This document shows positions 7,402 to 15,825 of a stretch of DNA of 51,107 bases, piece after piece. The number at the start of each line of letters is the position of its first letter. Position 1 is the first letter of the stretch. The notes under the pieces were generated by a model. The model searched no databases. It was given only the letters and a program-made list of their open reading frames with translations, and was not told where the DNA came from. Position numbers and translations under genes: made by a program. The DNA is from CAILLO01 sp964579735. GTDB taxonomy: Bacteria > Bacillota > Clostridia > Saccharofermentanales > UBA5734. The DNA lies in assembly GCA_964579735.1 (NCBI GenBank), contig CAZOHH010000006.1, forward strand, positions 1 to 51,107, given 5' to 3'.

Positions 7402-8145
7402 TCAGGTAGCGGCGCAGAATTTCCTTCCGCGCATCTCCACCATCCATTCGACCAGACGCGCGGTCATCTCTTTCGCATCCTTGAATTCGCACGGGTTCAT
7501 GGGCTTCCCGAAGGATATCCGTAGTTTCATCCTGCGCAGTCTTCTGAAGTCGAAGGATTTCGGCATCTTCATGTGCCGGTTGAAGATCTCGTAAGCTCCG
7601 TCGATGAAGACGGGAAGGATAGGGGCCCCACTCTTCACGGACAGATAGGCGGCACCGTCCTTGAATTCACCTAGCTGTCCATCGGAGGAACGGGTGCCTT
7701 CCGGGTGGAGCAGGACGATTTCGCCCTTCTCGAGCTGCTGCTTCGCGAGGATCAGGGCGCGGATGGGGTTGCCGAGACGGTCCACGGGAATCCCACGGCC
7801 AACGCGGAGCATCAGCTGTCCGAAGACCCCATGACCCGTGATGAGCTCCTGAGCCGCCATGCTGCACATCTTCCTGAATTGACCTTTCCGAAGATAGGAA
7901 GCGACCCACATTCCATCGAGATAGGTCTCGTGGTTGGGTGCGATCACGAACGGCGGCTTTTCCGGGATGTTCTCTAGACCTGAGGCCTCCATGTCGAGCA
8001 AGAGCCTGGACAGGCCCACCGCCGCGTAGAATGCGGTGTTCCCGATGAGACCGCGATTCACCGGATACTTAGAAAAGAGACCTGTGGAAGGTCTCTTGAA
8101 GATCATTCCCTTGGGAGTCGCGCTGGACAAGTGCATCTTGGACAA
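7402..8145 (-). CDS. plsC: 1-acyl-glycerol-3-phosphate acyltransferase (PlsC-like)
   Basis: This 247-residue member of the PlsC family has the NHX4D motif (N71-H72 to D77, APNHETYLD), block II around RVGRGIPVDR and block III HPEGTRS (E149). It should acylate lysophosphatidic acid to phosphatidic acid, using acyl-ACP or acyl-CoA. A longer frame runs back into the divergent gene, but the best start is TTG 8145: GGAGG lies at 8154-8158 with 8-nt spacing, whereas ATG 8136 has no well-placed site. A hydrophobic stretch near residues 36-50 may anchor it to the membrane. It is divergent from acyl synthetase 2 and convergent with the lipid kinase, within a lipid gene block. Confidence 0.9.
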   Translation of the reverse strand: MSKMHLSSATPKGMIFKRPSTGLFSKYPVNRGLIGNTAFYAAVGLSRLLLDMEASGLENIPEKPPFVIAPNHETYLDGMWVASYLRKGQFRKMCSMAAQELITGHGVFGQLMLRVGRGIPVDRLGNPIRALILAKQQLEKGEIVLLHPEGTRSSDGQLGEFKDGAAYLSVKSGAPILPVFIDGAYEIFNRHMKMPKSFDFRRLRRMKLRISFGKPMNPCEFKDAKEMTARLVEWMVEMRGRKFCAAT

Positions 8146-8172
8146 TTCGATTGCCTCCGATTCTCTGGATTC

Positions 8173-8201
8173 TTGCAGGATATCATAGACGATGGTAGAA
8201 T
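8173..8201 (+). promoter_or_regulatory. Promoter of acyl synthetase 2
   Basis: TTGCAG (8173-8178) and TAGAAT (8196-8201) are separated by 17 bp. TGG directly before the -10 adds an extended -10 feature. Confidence 0.7.
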
Positions 8202-8203
8202 GC

Positions 8204-8218
8204 GATTGTTCGACAATC
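8204..8218 (+). promoter_or_regulatory. Perfect palindrome at the predicted transcription start
   Basis: GATTGT-TCG-ACAATC is a perfect inverted repeat with 6-bp arms. It overlaps the expected start of transcription (about 8208), the classical place for a repressor site. It differs from the TTGA-n3-TCAA site upstream of the marR operon. Confidence 0.55.
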
Positions 8219-8247
8219 AAACATTCCGACCGTCCAAGGATATGGCG

Positions 8248-8257
8248 TTGATAATCA
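8248..8257 (+). promoter_or_regulatory. Possible weak FabT-like half-palindrome
   Basis: TTGATAATCA contains the perfect odd palindrome TGAT-A-ATCA and resembles the core of FabT sites. It lies immediately upstream of the ribosome-binding site of acyl synthetase 2. A short match; weak evidence. Confidence 0.3.
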
Positions 8258-8268
8258 GGAGGTAGAAC

Positions 8269-10089
8269 ATGCAGACCGTCAAGGGCAAGAGATATTTCCA
8301 GGGCCGCAAGTTCAATACGCTGATCGAGATGCTCCGGCAGTCCGTAGAACTCTGGGGCGACAAGGATGCCTACATGTTCCGGCGCACACCCGAAGGCCCC
8401 GTCGAATCGCGCACGTACCGCCGATTCCTCGACGATATCGAGGCGTTGGGAACCGGGCTCGTCGGATTGAGCCTCCAAGGCTGCCGCGTTGCCGTGATCG
8501 GGGAGAATCGCTATGAGTGGGCCGTCTCCCATTCCGCCGTCGTCAACGGCGTGGGCGTTTCCGTCCCTCTCGACCGCATGCTGCCTGAGAATGAGGTGTC
8601 GAACCTATTGGTCCGCGGGGATGCGGAAGCGATCCTCTATGCGCCTTCCTTCCACGACATGATGCTGTCGATCGCAAAGCAGAATCAGCGGATCCGCCAT
8701 TTCCTCTGCATGGACGGCGCTGCCGTGGCCGACAACCTTCCGAAGGACGACGGGCGGTTCGGATCCCTTCAAGACGTCCTCTCCGCAGGAGCCGCGGCTC
8801 TCGCTTCCGGGAACCGCACCTTCGTCGATGCGAAGATCGATCCCGACGTCATGTGCGCACTGCTCTTCACGTCCGGAACGACCGCGATGTCCAAGGGCGT
8901 CATGCAGAGCCAGCGCAATGTCTGCAGCAACGTCTACAGCGTCTCCGGCGTCATCCTGATCGAACCCGGCGAGCGGGCGTTGTCCGTCTTGCCGCTTCAC
9001 CACACCTTCGAGAACACGGTCGGCATGAACATGATGCTCTACTACGGAGTATGCATCTGCTTCACGGACGGTCTGCGGTATTTCGCGAAGAATCTTGCGG
9101 AATGGAAGATCCAGATTCTCCTGGCCGTGCCGTTGCTGTACGAGAACATCTACCACAAGCTGATGGACGGCATCAAGAAGAGCGGCAAGGAGAAACTGGT
9201 CGGCATCCTGCGCAAGGTCACGCGCTTCCTCCGCATCTTCGGCATCGACATCCGGCGAAAGATATTCCACTCCGTGCTGGAAGGCCTCGGAGGAAACATG
9301 CGTCTTTGCGTCAGCGGCGCGGCGCCGATCGACGCACGCATCATTCGAGCCCTGGACGATTTCGGAATCCTCTTTCTCCAAGGATACGGCCTGACGGAGA
9401 CTTCGCCGGTCGCGACGGCCTGCAATGAGAAGGTCAATATTCTCGGCAGCATCGGGAACCCGGTGTCCGAGGTCGAAGTCGCCATCGACACCGACAGCGA
9501 CGAACCCGGAGCCATCGGAGAAATCCTGGTCCGCGGACCGAACGTCATGCTCGGTTACTACGAGAACCCAGAGGCCACCGCCGAGGTGATGATGCCGGAC
9601 GGCTGGCTGCGCACCGGAGACATGGGCTGCTTCGACAAGCATGGCTGCATCTATGTCACGGGCCGCATCAAGTCGATGATCGTCATGGCGAACGGCAAGA
9701 AGGCTTTCCCGGAAGAAATCGAAGCGTTGCTCAACCGCATCGAGAGCGTCAAGGAGTCCATGGCGTGGGGAGAGAAGGAAGCGACCGGCGGCGTCGATAT
9801 CTGCGCCAGGCTGGTGGTCGATTCCGAAAAGCTCGCCGTACTTGCCGGTTCCGATGACAGCAAGGTCCAGATCGACTGGCTGTGGGCCAAGGTCCGCAGC
9901 GTGAACGCGGAAATGCCGGGCTATCGAGCCATCAAGTACCTGCTCATCAGCACGAAGGACCTGGTCAAGACCACCACTCTCAAGATCAAGCGCCCGGCTG
10001 AGGCCGAAAGACTGAAGAAACTGCTGGCGACGCACGGTGTCACGGTCCGCTCGCTCTCCGGAAAGAGCATCGATGCCCTGCTCGATTGA
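8269..10089 (+). CDS. AMP-forming acyl-CoA/acyl-ACP synthetase (copy 2)
   Basis: This 606-residue paralogue of the enzyme at 4565-6400 has the same architecture: FTSGTTAMSKG P-loop near residue 204, LQGYGLTETSP, RTGDMG, the hinge GRIKSMIV and the C-terminal TTTLKIKR lysine motif. The two copies share long identical stretches such as VAVIGENRYEW and GVSVPLDRMLPE, indicating duplication within the lineage. Copy 2 has its own promoter and a palindrome at the start site, so it is regulated separately from copy 1, and the two may differ in chain length or acceptor. ATG 8269 follows AGGAGGT. A strong terminator follows. Confidence 0.9.
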   Translation: MQTVKGKRYFQGRKFNTLIEMLRQSVELWGDKDAYMFRRTPEGPVESRTYRRFLDDIEALGTGLVGLSLQGCRVAVIGENRYEWAVSHSAVVNGVGVSVPLDRMLPENEVSNLLVRGDAEAILYAPSFHDMMLSIAKQNQRIRHFLCMDGAAVADNLPKDDGRFGSLQDVLSAGAAALASGNRTFVDAKIDPDVMCALLFTSGTTAMSKGVMQSQRNVCSNVYSVSGVILIEPGERALSVLPLHHTFENTVGMNMMLYYGVCICFTDGLRYFAKNLAEWKIQILLAVPLLYENIYHKLMDGIKKSGKEKLVGILRKVTRFLRIFGIDIRRKIFHSVLEGLGGNMRLCVSGAAPIDARIIRALDDFGILFLQGYGLTETSPVATACNEKVNILGSIGNPVSEVEVAIDTDSDEPGAIGEILVRGPNVMLGYYENPEATAEVMMPDGWLRTGDMGCFDKHGCIYVTGRIKSMIVMANGKKAFPEEIEALLNRIESVKESMAWGEKEATGGVDICARLVVDSEKLAVLAGSDDSKVQIDWLWAKVRSVNAEMPGYRAIKYLLISTKDLVKTTTLKIKRPAEAERLKKLLATHGVTVRSLSGKSIDALLD

Positions 10090-10115
10090 TGCACGCAGAC
10101 TGACCAACGACATAT

Positions 10116-10147
10116 AGGAACGGAGGCGGGAAACCGCTTCCGTTCCT
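10116..10147 (+). terminator. Terminator hairpin after acyl synthetase 2
   Basis: A 14-bp stem (10116-10129 with 10134-10147, one G-T pair) is closed by a GAAA tetraloop. No long U tract follows, so termination strength is uncertain. Confidence 0.65.
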
Positions 10148-10221
10148 TCATGCAGAGGGGTATATTGGTTTGCAGGGACCGGCGGATGTCGGCCTCGCCA
10201 GAGCAACAGGGAGGTTCCGAC

Positions 10222-11700
10222 ATGACCGCATCTCTCGTCTCGAGCACCTCGCCGAATCTCTTCCAGAGTCTTCTCGAACACGCCGTCAACCTCACCCAGT
10301 TTTCCGGCAGCTTCATCATGGATATCCTTTATCTCGCCCTGTTCCTCGGCATCGCGATTCTCGTCAAGAAGGGACTGCCCTTTCTGGACCGGTTCCTCGT
10401 GCCGAACGCGATCATCGCGGGCTTCGTAGGTCTCCTGCTCGGTCCGGAGATCCTGAAGCTGTGCAATTTCTCGGTCCCGAACCTCACGAACATGATCTAC
10501 CACCTGATGTCCGTCGGCTTCATCGCCCTCGCCCTCAAGGAACGCGAGGCGGGAAAGACCACGGAAGCTGGCCGGTCGGGCATGTTCATCGTCAGCACCT
10601 ACCTGATCCAGGCCGTGTTCGGCCTCGCCGTCACGCTGGGCTTCATCTATCTGCTCGACCCGACCCTGTTCCCGACGTTCGGCTTCTTCCTCCCCCTTGG
10701 CTACGGCCAGGGTCCCGGCCAGTGCCTTGCGCTCGGACAGCAATGGGAGAAGGCCGGTTTCATCGGGGGAACCAACACCGGGCTGTTCTTCGCCACCATG
10801 GGCGCTCTCTGGGCATGTTTCGGTGGCATCGCCTACGTCAACTGGCTGATCCGCAAGAAGGGCGTACTGCCGAAACAGGGACTGAGTCCCGCCTCAGGGA
10901 GGACGCAGGGGGTCGTCGTGGAGAAGGACGCCACCGACGAGTCTCCCATGAGCGAATCCATCGACCGTCTGACGGTGCAGGTCGTCCTGATCGGCGTCGT
11001 CTACCTTGCCACGTATCTCACCGTGTTCCTCATCGACTTCCTCCTCCGCGACAAGTTCGGTTCCTTCGGTACGACCTTCGCGAACATGATCCAGGGCTTC
11101 GCCTTCATCATCGGTACCGTATACGGCCTGCTGTTCCGCACGATCCTCGACAAGCTTCGCGGAAAGGGCTATGTCAAGCGCAACCACCCCAACAACTACC
11201 TGCTCCAGCGCATCGCCGGTCTCTCCTTCGACTTCATGGTCACCGCATCCGTCGCGATCCTCTCGTTCACCGCAATCGCCAGGTACTGGCTCCCGACCGC
11301 CGTTCTCGGCATTTCGGGGGGTCTTCTCACCATCTGGTGGTGCACGTGGATCGGCCGCAAGGTGTTCCTGCGCTACCCGCTCGAGAATCTGGCGGCCCAA
11401 TACGGCATGCTGACCGGGACGATCTCCAACGGAATGGCTTTGCTGCGCGAAGTCGATCCCGACTTCTCCAGCGACGCCGCGGACAATCTCGTGCTCGGCA
11501 GCGGCACCGGCCTCGCCGTCGGCCTGCCCCTCCTGATCGCCATCAATATTCCCGTCACCGGATACACGGCCGATATCGTGAATGGAACCCACAACGCGTG
11601 GATCTATTACATCGCCACCCTCGCGCTGCTGATCGTGTACCTGATCGTGCTCACGGTGCTCATGATCCGGAGGAAAAAGAAGAAGATCTCCGACGTCTGA
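10222..11700 (+). CDS. GltS-like sodium/glutamate symporter family protein
   Basis: This 492-residue polytopic membrane protein has roughly 11-12 hydrophobic segments. The repeat-type motif PLGYGQGPGQ matches the position of the glycine-rich substrate-binding motif of GltS (GGHGTGAA in E. coli). It is longer than E. coli GltS (about 400), with an extra hydrophilic central loop (about 215-260). The family imports glutamate with Na+; the substrate of this clade is not certain. ATG 10222 has AGGGAGG with 7-nt spacing. A lysine-rich tail (RRKKKKI) is probably cytoplasmic. It stands alone between a terminator and the liv promoter. Confidence 0.72.
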   Translation: MTASLVSSTSPNLFQSLLEHAVNLTQFSGSFIMDILYLALFLGIAILVKKGLPFLDRFLVPNAIIAGFVGLLLGPEILKLCNFSVPNLTNMIYHLMSVGFIALALKEREAGKTTEAGRSGMFIVSTYLIQAVFGLAVTLGFIYLLDPTLFPTFGFFLPLGYGQGPGQCLALGQQWEKAGFIGGTNTGLFFATMGALWACFGGIAYVNWLIRKKGVLPKQGLSPASGRTQGVVVEKDATDESPMSESIDRLTVQVVLIGVVYLATYLTVFLIDFLLRDKFGSFGTTFANMIQGFAFIIGTVYGLLFRTILDKLRGKGYVKRNHPNNYLLQRIAGLSFDFMVTASVAILSFTAIARYWLPTAVLGISGGLLTIWWCTWIGRKVFLRYPLENLAAQYGMLTGTISNGMALLREVDPDFSSDAADNLVLGSGTGLAVGLPLLIAINIPVTGYTADIVNGTHNAWIYYIATLALLIVYLIVLTVLMIRRKKKKISDV

Positions 11701-11765
11701 TCCTCAAAAAATGAAGGAAATGGAACGAATTCATTCATCCAATGAGGTTTCGTCTCATGGGACGA

Positions 11766-11794
11766 TTGCCACGCAACATTCAGTGTGATACGAT
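11766..11794 (+). promoter_or_regulatory. Promoter of the liv operon
   Basis: TTGCCA (11766-11771) and TACGAT (11789-11794) are spaced by 17 bp. The transcript would begin near 11801, just ahead of a 7-bp hairpin. Confidence 0.65.
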
Positions 11795-11807
11795 TCCACG
11801 AAATGAT

Positions 11808-11826
11808 GCATCCGGGAGTCGGATGC
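11808..11826 (+). other. 5'-UTR hairpin before livJ
   Basis: GCATCCG-GGAGT-CGGATGC is a 7-bp perfect stem close to the predicted 5' end of the liv transcript. A 5' stem of this kind often protects mRNA; here this is only inferred. Confidence 0.45.
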
Positions 11827-11851
11827 GTAAATGAATGAAGGGGGTCTCCAA

Positions 11852-12994
11852 ATGTTCAAGAAGTCCTTGATCCTGGTCCTCATCCTCACGTTCGTCGTCG
11901 CAATCCTTCCTGCCTGCACCGCCACCTCGACCACCATCAACATCGGCACCATCATGCCCATCTCCGGCCCGGTCTCCGCATACGGAATCCAGTCCCGCGA
12001 TGCCGCCCAGATGGCCATCGACGAGATCAACGCCGCCGGCGGCGTGCTCGGCAAGCAGCTGAAGCTGTTCGTCGAGGACGACGAAGCCACCCCTGAAAAG
12101 ACCGTCAGCGCCTTCACGAAGCTTGCCACCCAGAGCAAGATCGTCGCCCTCGTCGGCGGCCTGACCAGCAACTGCACGCTCGCCATCACGGCGGACGCCC
12201 AGAAGCGCAAGATCGTCCTCGTGACGCCCTCCTCCACCAATGACAAGGTCACCGATGCCGGCAACTACATCTTCCGTTCCTGCTACAACGACTCCTTCCA
12301 GGGTCAGGTCATGGCCAAGTTCGCTTCTGAAGACCTGTCCGCCAAGACCGCCGCCGTCATCTTCGACAACACCAACGACTACTCCAAGGGCCTCAAGGAC
12401 AGCTTCGTCGCCGCTTTCACCGCTCTCGGCGGCACGGTCCTCACCTCCGAGTCCTACGCCAAGGGCGACAAGGACTTCGCGGCCCAGCTGACCAAGATCA
12501 AGGGCATGGACCCCGACGTCCTCTTCATCCCCGACTACTACAGCACCGTCTCCCTGATCGCGAAGCAGGCCCGCGCGGCCAGCATCACGGTCCCGATGCT
12601 CGGTGCAGACGGCTGGGACGAGATCGCCAACAATGCCGGCGATGAAGTCCTCGGTAGCTTCTACTGCAACCATTACTCTCCCGAAGCCGATGACGCCGAT
12701 GTCAAGAAGTTCGTCGCCGCCTTCAAGGCCAAGTACAACACCGACCCGAACGCCCTCGCAGCCCTCGCCTATGACGCCACCTACATGATCTATGACGCCA
12801 TCAAGCTGGCCGGCTCCACCGATGCCGCCAAGATCCAGGCCGCCATGGAGAAGACCAACAAGAAGTTCGTGACCGGCCAGATCTCCTTCAACGAGAAGCG
12901 CAACCCGGTCAAGTCCGCCGTCATCCTCGAACTGGTCGCGGGCGCTACCGCCAACAAGCCTTCCGTCGTGTACAAGACCATCGTCAACCCGTAG
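11852..12994 (+). CDS. livJ: Branched-chain amino acid ABC transporter, substrate-binding lipoprotein
   Basis: This 380-residue type I periplasmic-binding-fold protein starts with a lipoprotein signal (MFKKSLILVLILTF... ending in the lipobox LPAC), so it is anchored outside the membrane. The mature protein begins with the family-typical IGTIMPISGPVSAYG and later has an AAGGVLGKQL segment. The start at 11852 is preferred over an ATG 21 bp earlier because AAGGGGGT lies at the right distance and the signal peptide then begins properly. It is the first gene of livJHMGF. The ligand is most likely Leu/Ile/Val; other amino acids are possible within this family. Confidence 0.93.
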   Translation: MFKKSLILVLILTFVVAILPACTATSTTINIGTIMPISGPVSAYGIQSRDAAQMAIDEINAAGGVLGKQLKLFVEDDEATPEKTVSAFTKLATQSKIVALVGGLTSNCTLAITADAQKRKIVLVTPSSTNDKVTDAGNYIFRSCYNDSFQGQVMAKFASEDLSAKTAAVIFDNTNDYSKGLKDSFVAAFTALGGTVLTSESYAKGDKDFAAQLTKIKGMDPDVLFIPDYYSTVSLIAKQARAASITVPMLGADGWDEIANNAGDEVLGSFYCNHYSPEADDADVKKFVAAFKAKYNTDPNALAALAYDATYMIYDAIKLAGSTDAAKIQAAMEKTNKKFVTGQISFNEKRNPVKSAVILELVAGATANKPSVVYKTIVNP

Positions 12995-13027
12995 GAACTT
13001 CTATCCGATACGCGAACCATCCGCTAT

Positions 13028-13064
13028 AATGGGTGGCGGGGCCTCCTGGGCACCGCCACCCATT
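13028..13064 (+). other. Strong intercistronic hairpin between livJ and livH
   Basis: AATGGGTGGCGG (13028-13039) pairs perfectly with CCGCCACCCATT (13053-13064) around a 13-nt loop. No U tract follows, so it is more likely a 3'-end stabiliser or partial terminator that lets the binding protein be made in excess over the membrane parts, a common arrangement in binding-protein transporters. Confidence 0.7.
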
Positions 13065-13096
13065 CTCATGTCCGATTCTACTCTGCGAGGTGCGAC

Positions 13097-13999
13097 ATGG
13101 TTTTCCTTCAGCAACTCCTGAACGGAATCTCGCTCGGCAGCGTCTATGCGCTGATCGCCATCGGCTACACCATGGTGTACGGCATCGTGAGGTTGATCAA
13201 TTTCGCCCATGGGGACATCCTCATGATCGGCGCCTACAGCGGATACTATGTATTCCAGTGGTCCCAGGGGACCCGTTCTCCCATGGTCGCGCTCCTTTTC
13301 GCGTTTCTCTTCGCGATGTTCCTCTCCGCCCTGATCGGCGTCATCATCGAGAAGACCTGCTACAAGCCGCTCCGGAACGCGCCGCGCATCAACGCCCTGA
13401 TCACCGCGATCGGTGTCTCCATCGTCCTCGAGAACGGATCCCGCGTCCTGCCCTTCATGGGCCCGAACTACCGCCAGGTCATCGTCCCTCAGGACTTCAT
13501 CGGCAACCTTTCGTTCAGCGGGCTCACCATCAGCAAGGTGCAGATCCTGACGCTGGTCATCTCCCTTGGCCTGATGCTCATCCTGACTCTTTTCGTAGCG
13601 TACACGCGGACTGGCAAGGCCATGCGTGCGGTCTCCCACGATGGGCCGGCGGCGCTTCTGATGGGTGTCAGCGTCAACAACATCATCTCGATCACCTTCG
13701 CCATCGGCGCCGCCCTTGGCGGAGCCGCAGGCGTCCTCTACGCGATGAACTTCCCGATGCTCGATCCGTACATGGGCATCATGCCTGGCCTCAAGGCCTT
13801 CGTGGCCGCCGTGTTCGGCGGCATCGGCAGCATCCCGGGCGCCATGATCGGCGGCCTTGTGATGGGAGTCGCCGAGACCCTCACGAAGGGATTCATCAGC
13901 ACGAAACTCGCGGACGCAGTCGCCTTCGCGATTCTGATATTGATCCTACTCGTCCGGCCTGCCGGTCTCCTCGGCAAGGTCACCCGGGAGAAGGTGTGA
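13097..13999 (+). CDS. livH: Branched-chain amino acid ABC transporter, permease LivH
   Basis: This 300-residue integral membrane protein has about 8 hydrophobic helices and the LivH-type opening LLNGISLGSVYALIAIGYTM followed by GIVRLINFAHGD. The EAA-like loop (GKAMRAVSHDGPAALLMGV) contacts the ATPases. The ATG follows GAGGTG. It forms the membrane channel with LivM. It is 97 bp after livJ across the strong hairpin and 4 bp before livM. Confidence 0.95.
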   Translation: MVFLQQLLNGISLGSVYALIAIGYTMVYGIVRLINFAHGDILMIGAYSGYYVFQWSQGTRSPMVALLFAFLFAMFLSALIGVIIEKTCYKPLRNAPRINALITAIGVSIVLENGSRVLPFMGPNYRQVIVPQDFIGNLSFSGLTISKVQILTLVISLGLMLILTLFVAYTRTGKAMRAVSHDGPAALLMGVSVNNIISITFAIGAALGGAAGVLYAMNFPMLDPYMGIMPGLKAFVAAVFGGIGSIPGAMIGGLVMGVAETLTKGFISTKLADAVAFAILILILLVRPAGLLGKVTREKV

Positions 14000-14003
14000 C
14001 GCG

Positions 14004-15032
14004 ATGAAGAAGAAATTCGCCGACCTCCTGCTCCTGCTCGGATTCGGGACCGTCGTCTATCTCGTGATCATCTTTCTGGGATTCATCGGCGTCATCGACG
14101 AGTTCTACCTCCACCTCCTCTCCATCGCCGGCATCTACATCATCGTCGCCCTTAGCCTGAACCTGATCACCGGGTTCACCGGCCAACTCGCCCTGGGCCA
14201 CGCCGGATTCATGAGCATCGGGGCCTACTCGGCCGCGATTCTCGTGATGCGCGCATCTCTCCCCTTGTTGCCGTCCGTGCTGCTCGGCGGAGTGGTCGCC
14301 GCACTGTTCGGCTTTCTCGTCGGATTTCCGACCCTGCGTCTCCGTGGAGATTATCTTGCCATCACGACCCTCGGTTTCGGCGAGATCATCCGCGTCGTCC
14401 TCAACAACCTCGAGGGCCTGACCGGTGGATCCGCTGGACTGAAAGGGATTCCGTCCTTTTCCGACACGGGAAACTACGTCCTCGATGCCATCATCAAGTT
14501 CTCATGGATCTTCATCTTCTTCGTCGCGACCGTCGTCGTGATCTCCAACCTCGTGCGCTCCTCGCCAGGCCGGGTCATCATCTCCGTCCGAGAGGATGAG
14601 ATCGCCTCGACCTCGATGGGAAATGACGTCGCGCGCTACAAGATGATCGCCTTCATCGTCTCCGCTTTCTTCGCCGGCATCGGTGGAGGTCTCTTCGCCG
14701 CCCTGATCCGATACCTCAACCCCTCCGACTTCAATTTCCTCTATTCCGTCAACTTCGTCGTCATCGCCGTCCTCGGCGGCCTCGGCAGCATCACGGGCAC
14801 GGTACTCGGCGGTCTCACCTTCACGTTCACCCAGGAATGGCTGCGCGTGCTCGGGGACTTCCGCATGGTCGTATTCGGCCTGATGCTGATCCTCCTCATG
14901 CTCTTCTGGCAGAAGGGAATCATGGGCAACAAGGAACTCTCCATTACGGGGATGGTCCGAGCGATGCCTGCCTTCTTCCGCGGACTACCCGCCCGAATCC
15001 GAAAACTACTGCGCAAGGGAGGTGACGCGTGA
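14004..15032 (+). CDS. livM: Branched-chain amino acid ABC transporter, permease LivM
   Basis: This 342-residue permease has the LivM motif LNLITGFTGQLALGHAGFMSIGAYS, abridged here to its key GQLALGHAGF core, and the coupling loop with SVREDEIASTSMGNDVARYK. About 9-10 hydrophobic helices are visible. It ends in a basic tail and overlaps the start of livG by one base or a few, depending on the start chosen, so translation is coupled. Confidence 0.95.
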   Translation: MKKKFADLLLLLGFGTVVYLVIIFLGFIGVIDEFYLHLLSIAGIYIIVALSLNLITGFTGQLALGHAGFMSIGAYSAAILVMRASLPLLPSVLLGGVVAALFGFLVGFPTLRLRGDYLAITTLGFGEIIRVVLNNLEGLTGGSAGLKGIPSFSDTGNYVLDAIIKFSWIFIFFVATVVVISNLVRSSPGRVIISVREDEIASTSMGNDVARYKMIAFIVSAFFAGIGGGLFAALIRYLNPSDFNFLYSVNFVVIAVLGGLGSITGTVLGGLTFTFTQEWLRVLGDFRMVVFGLMLILLMLFWQKGIMGNKELSITGMVRAMPAFFRGLPARIRKLLRKGGDA

Positions 15033-15823
15033 TGTCGACCCCGGTTCTCGAAGCCAAGGACCTCTCCGTCGTCTTCGGGGGTCTTCGCGCCGTCTCGAGC
15101 TTCCACCTGACCCTCGAGGAGGGTGAGCTCGTCGGACTGATCGGTCCGAACGGCGCCGGCAAGACAACGGTCTTCAATCTCCTCACGGGCGTCACGCCGC
15201 CCACGACCGGCGAAATCCGCATCCTCTCCGGCAAGGACGGGAAACTCCACCGCACGGACGGCATGAAGGCCCACCGCATCGCTCGTCTCGGCGTCGGCCG
15301 GACCTTTCAGAACATACGTCTCTTCAAGAACCTCACCGTTCTGGACAATCTCCGGATCGCCATGGACCACTCCCGCAAGACCACGATCCTCGACGCCATC
15401 CTTCGCACTCCGCACTTCTACCGTGAAGAAGCCGAATTCAAGGAGAAGTCCGTGGAACTTCTGAAGATCTTCGAACTGGACGGGAAGAAGGACCTCCTCG
15501 CAAGGAACCTTCCCTACGGCGAGCAGCGCAAGCTGGAGATCGCCCGTGCCCTCGCGACCCATCCGAGACTGCTTCTGCTCGACGAGCCGGCGGCCGGCAT
15601 GAACCCTCAGGAAACCAAGGACCTGATGCGCCTGATCGCCTTCGTGCGCGAGCGCTTCCAGCTCACCATCCTTCTGATCGAGCACGACATGAGCCTCGTC
15701 ATGGGCATCTGCGAAAGGATCGCGGTCCTGGACTACGGGCAGACCATCGCCATGGGAAACCCTGCGGAGATCAGCCGGAATCCAGCGGTCATCAAGGCCT
15801 ATTTGGGCGAGGAGGCGGTCTGA
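15032..15823 (+). CDS. livG: Branched-chain amino acid ABC transporter, ATPase LivG
   Basis: This 263-residue ABC ATPase has Walker A GPNGAGKTT (38-46), the LivG-specific GVGRTFQNIRLF segment, a signature region LPYGEQRKLEIARAL and Walker B LLLLDEPAAGMNP. The C-terminal EISRNPAVIKAYLGE tail is typical of LivG. Either GTG 15029 or ATG 15032 could start it; GGAGG is 6 or 9 nt away respectively. It powers uptake together with LivF. Confidence 0.95.
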   Translation: MSTPVLEAKDLSVVFGGLRAVSSFHLTLEEGELVGLIGPNGAGKTTVFNLLTGVTPPTTGEIRILSGKDGKLHRTDGMKAHRIARLGVGRTFQNIRLFKNLTVLDNLRIAMDHSRKTTILDAILRTPHFYREEAEFKEKSVELLKIFELDGKKDLLARNLPYGEQRKLEIARALATHPRLLLLDEPAAGMNPQETKDLMRLIAFVRERFQLTILLIEHDMSLVMGICERIAVLDYGQTIAMGNPAEISRNPAVIKAYLGEEAV

Positions 15824-15825
15824 CG

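Noticed and set aside
8605..10743. A 712-codon open frame opposite acyl synthetase 2
   Set aside because: Antisense shadow of a strongly conserved gene; composition is typical of G+C-rich reverse-frame openness and no motif is present. The same applies to other long antisense frames, such as those over dnaK and valS.
13002..13030. Internal promoter before livH at the perfect TATAAT (13025-13030)
   Set aside because: No -35 or extended -10 is present and the hexamer is part of the hairpin base; not called as a feature.
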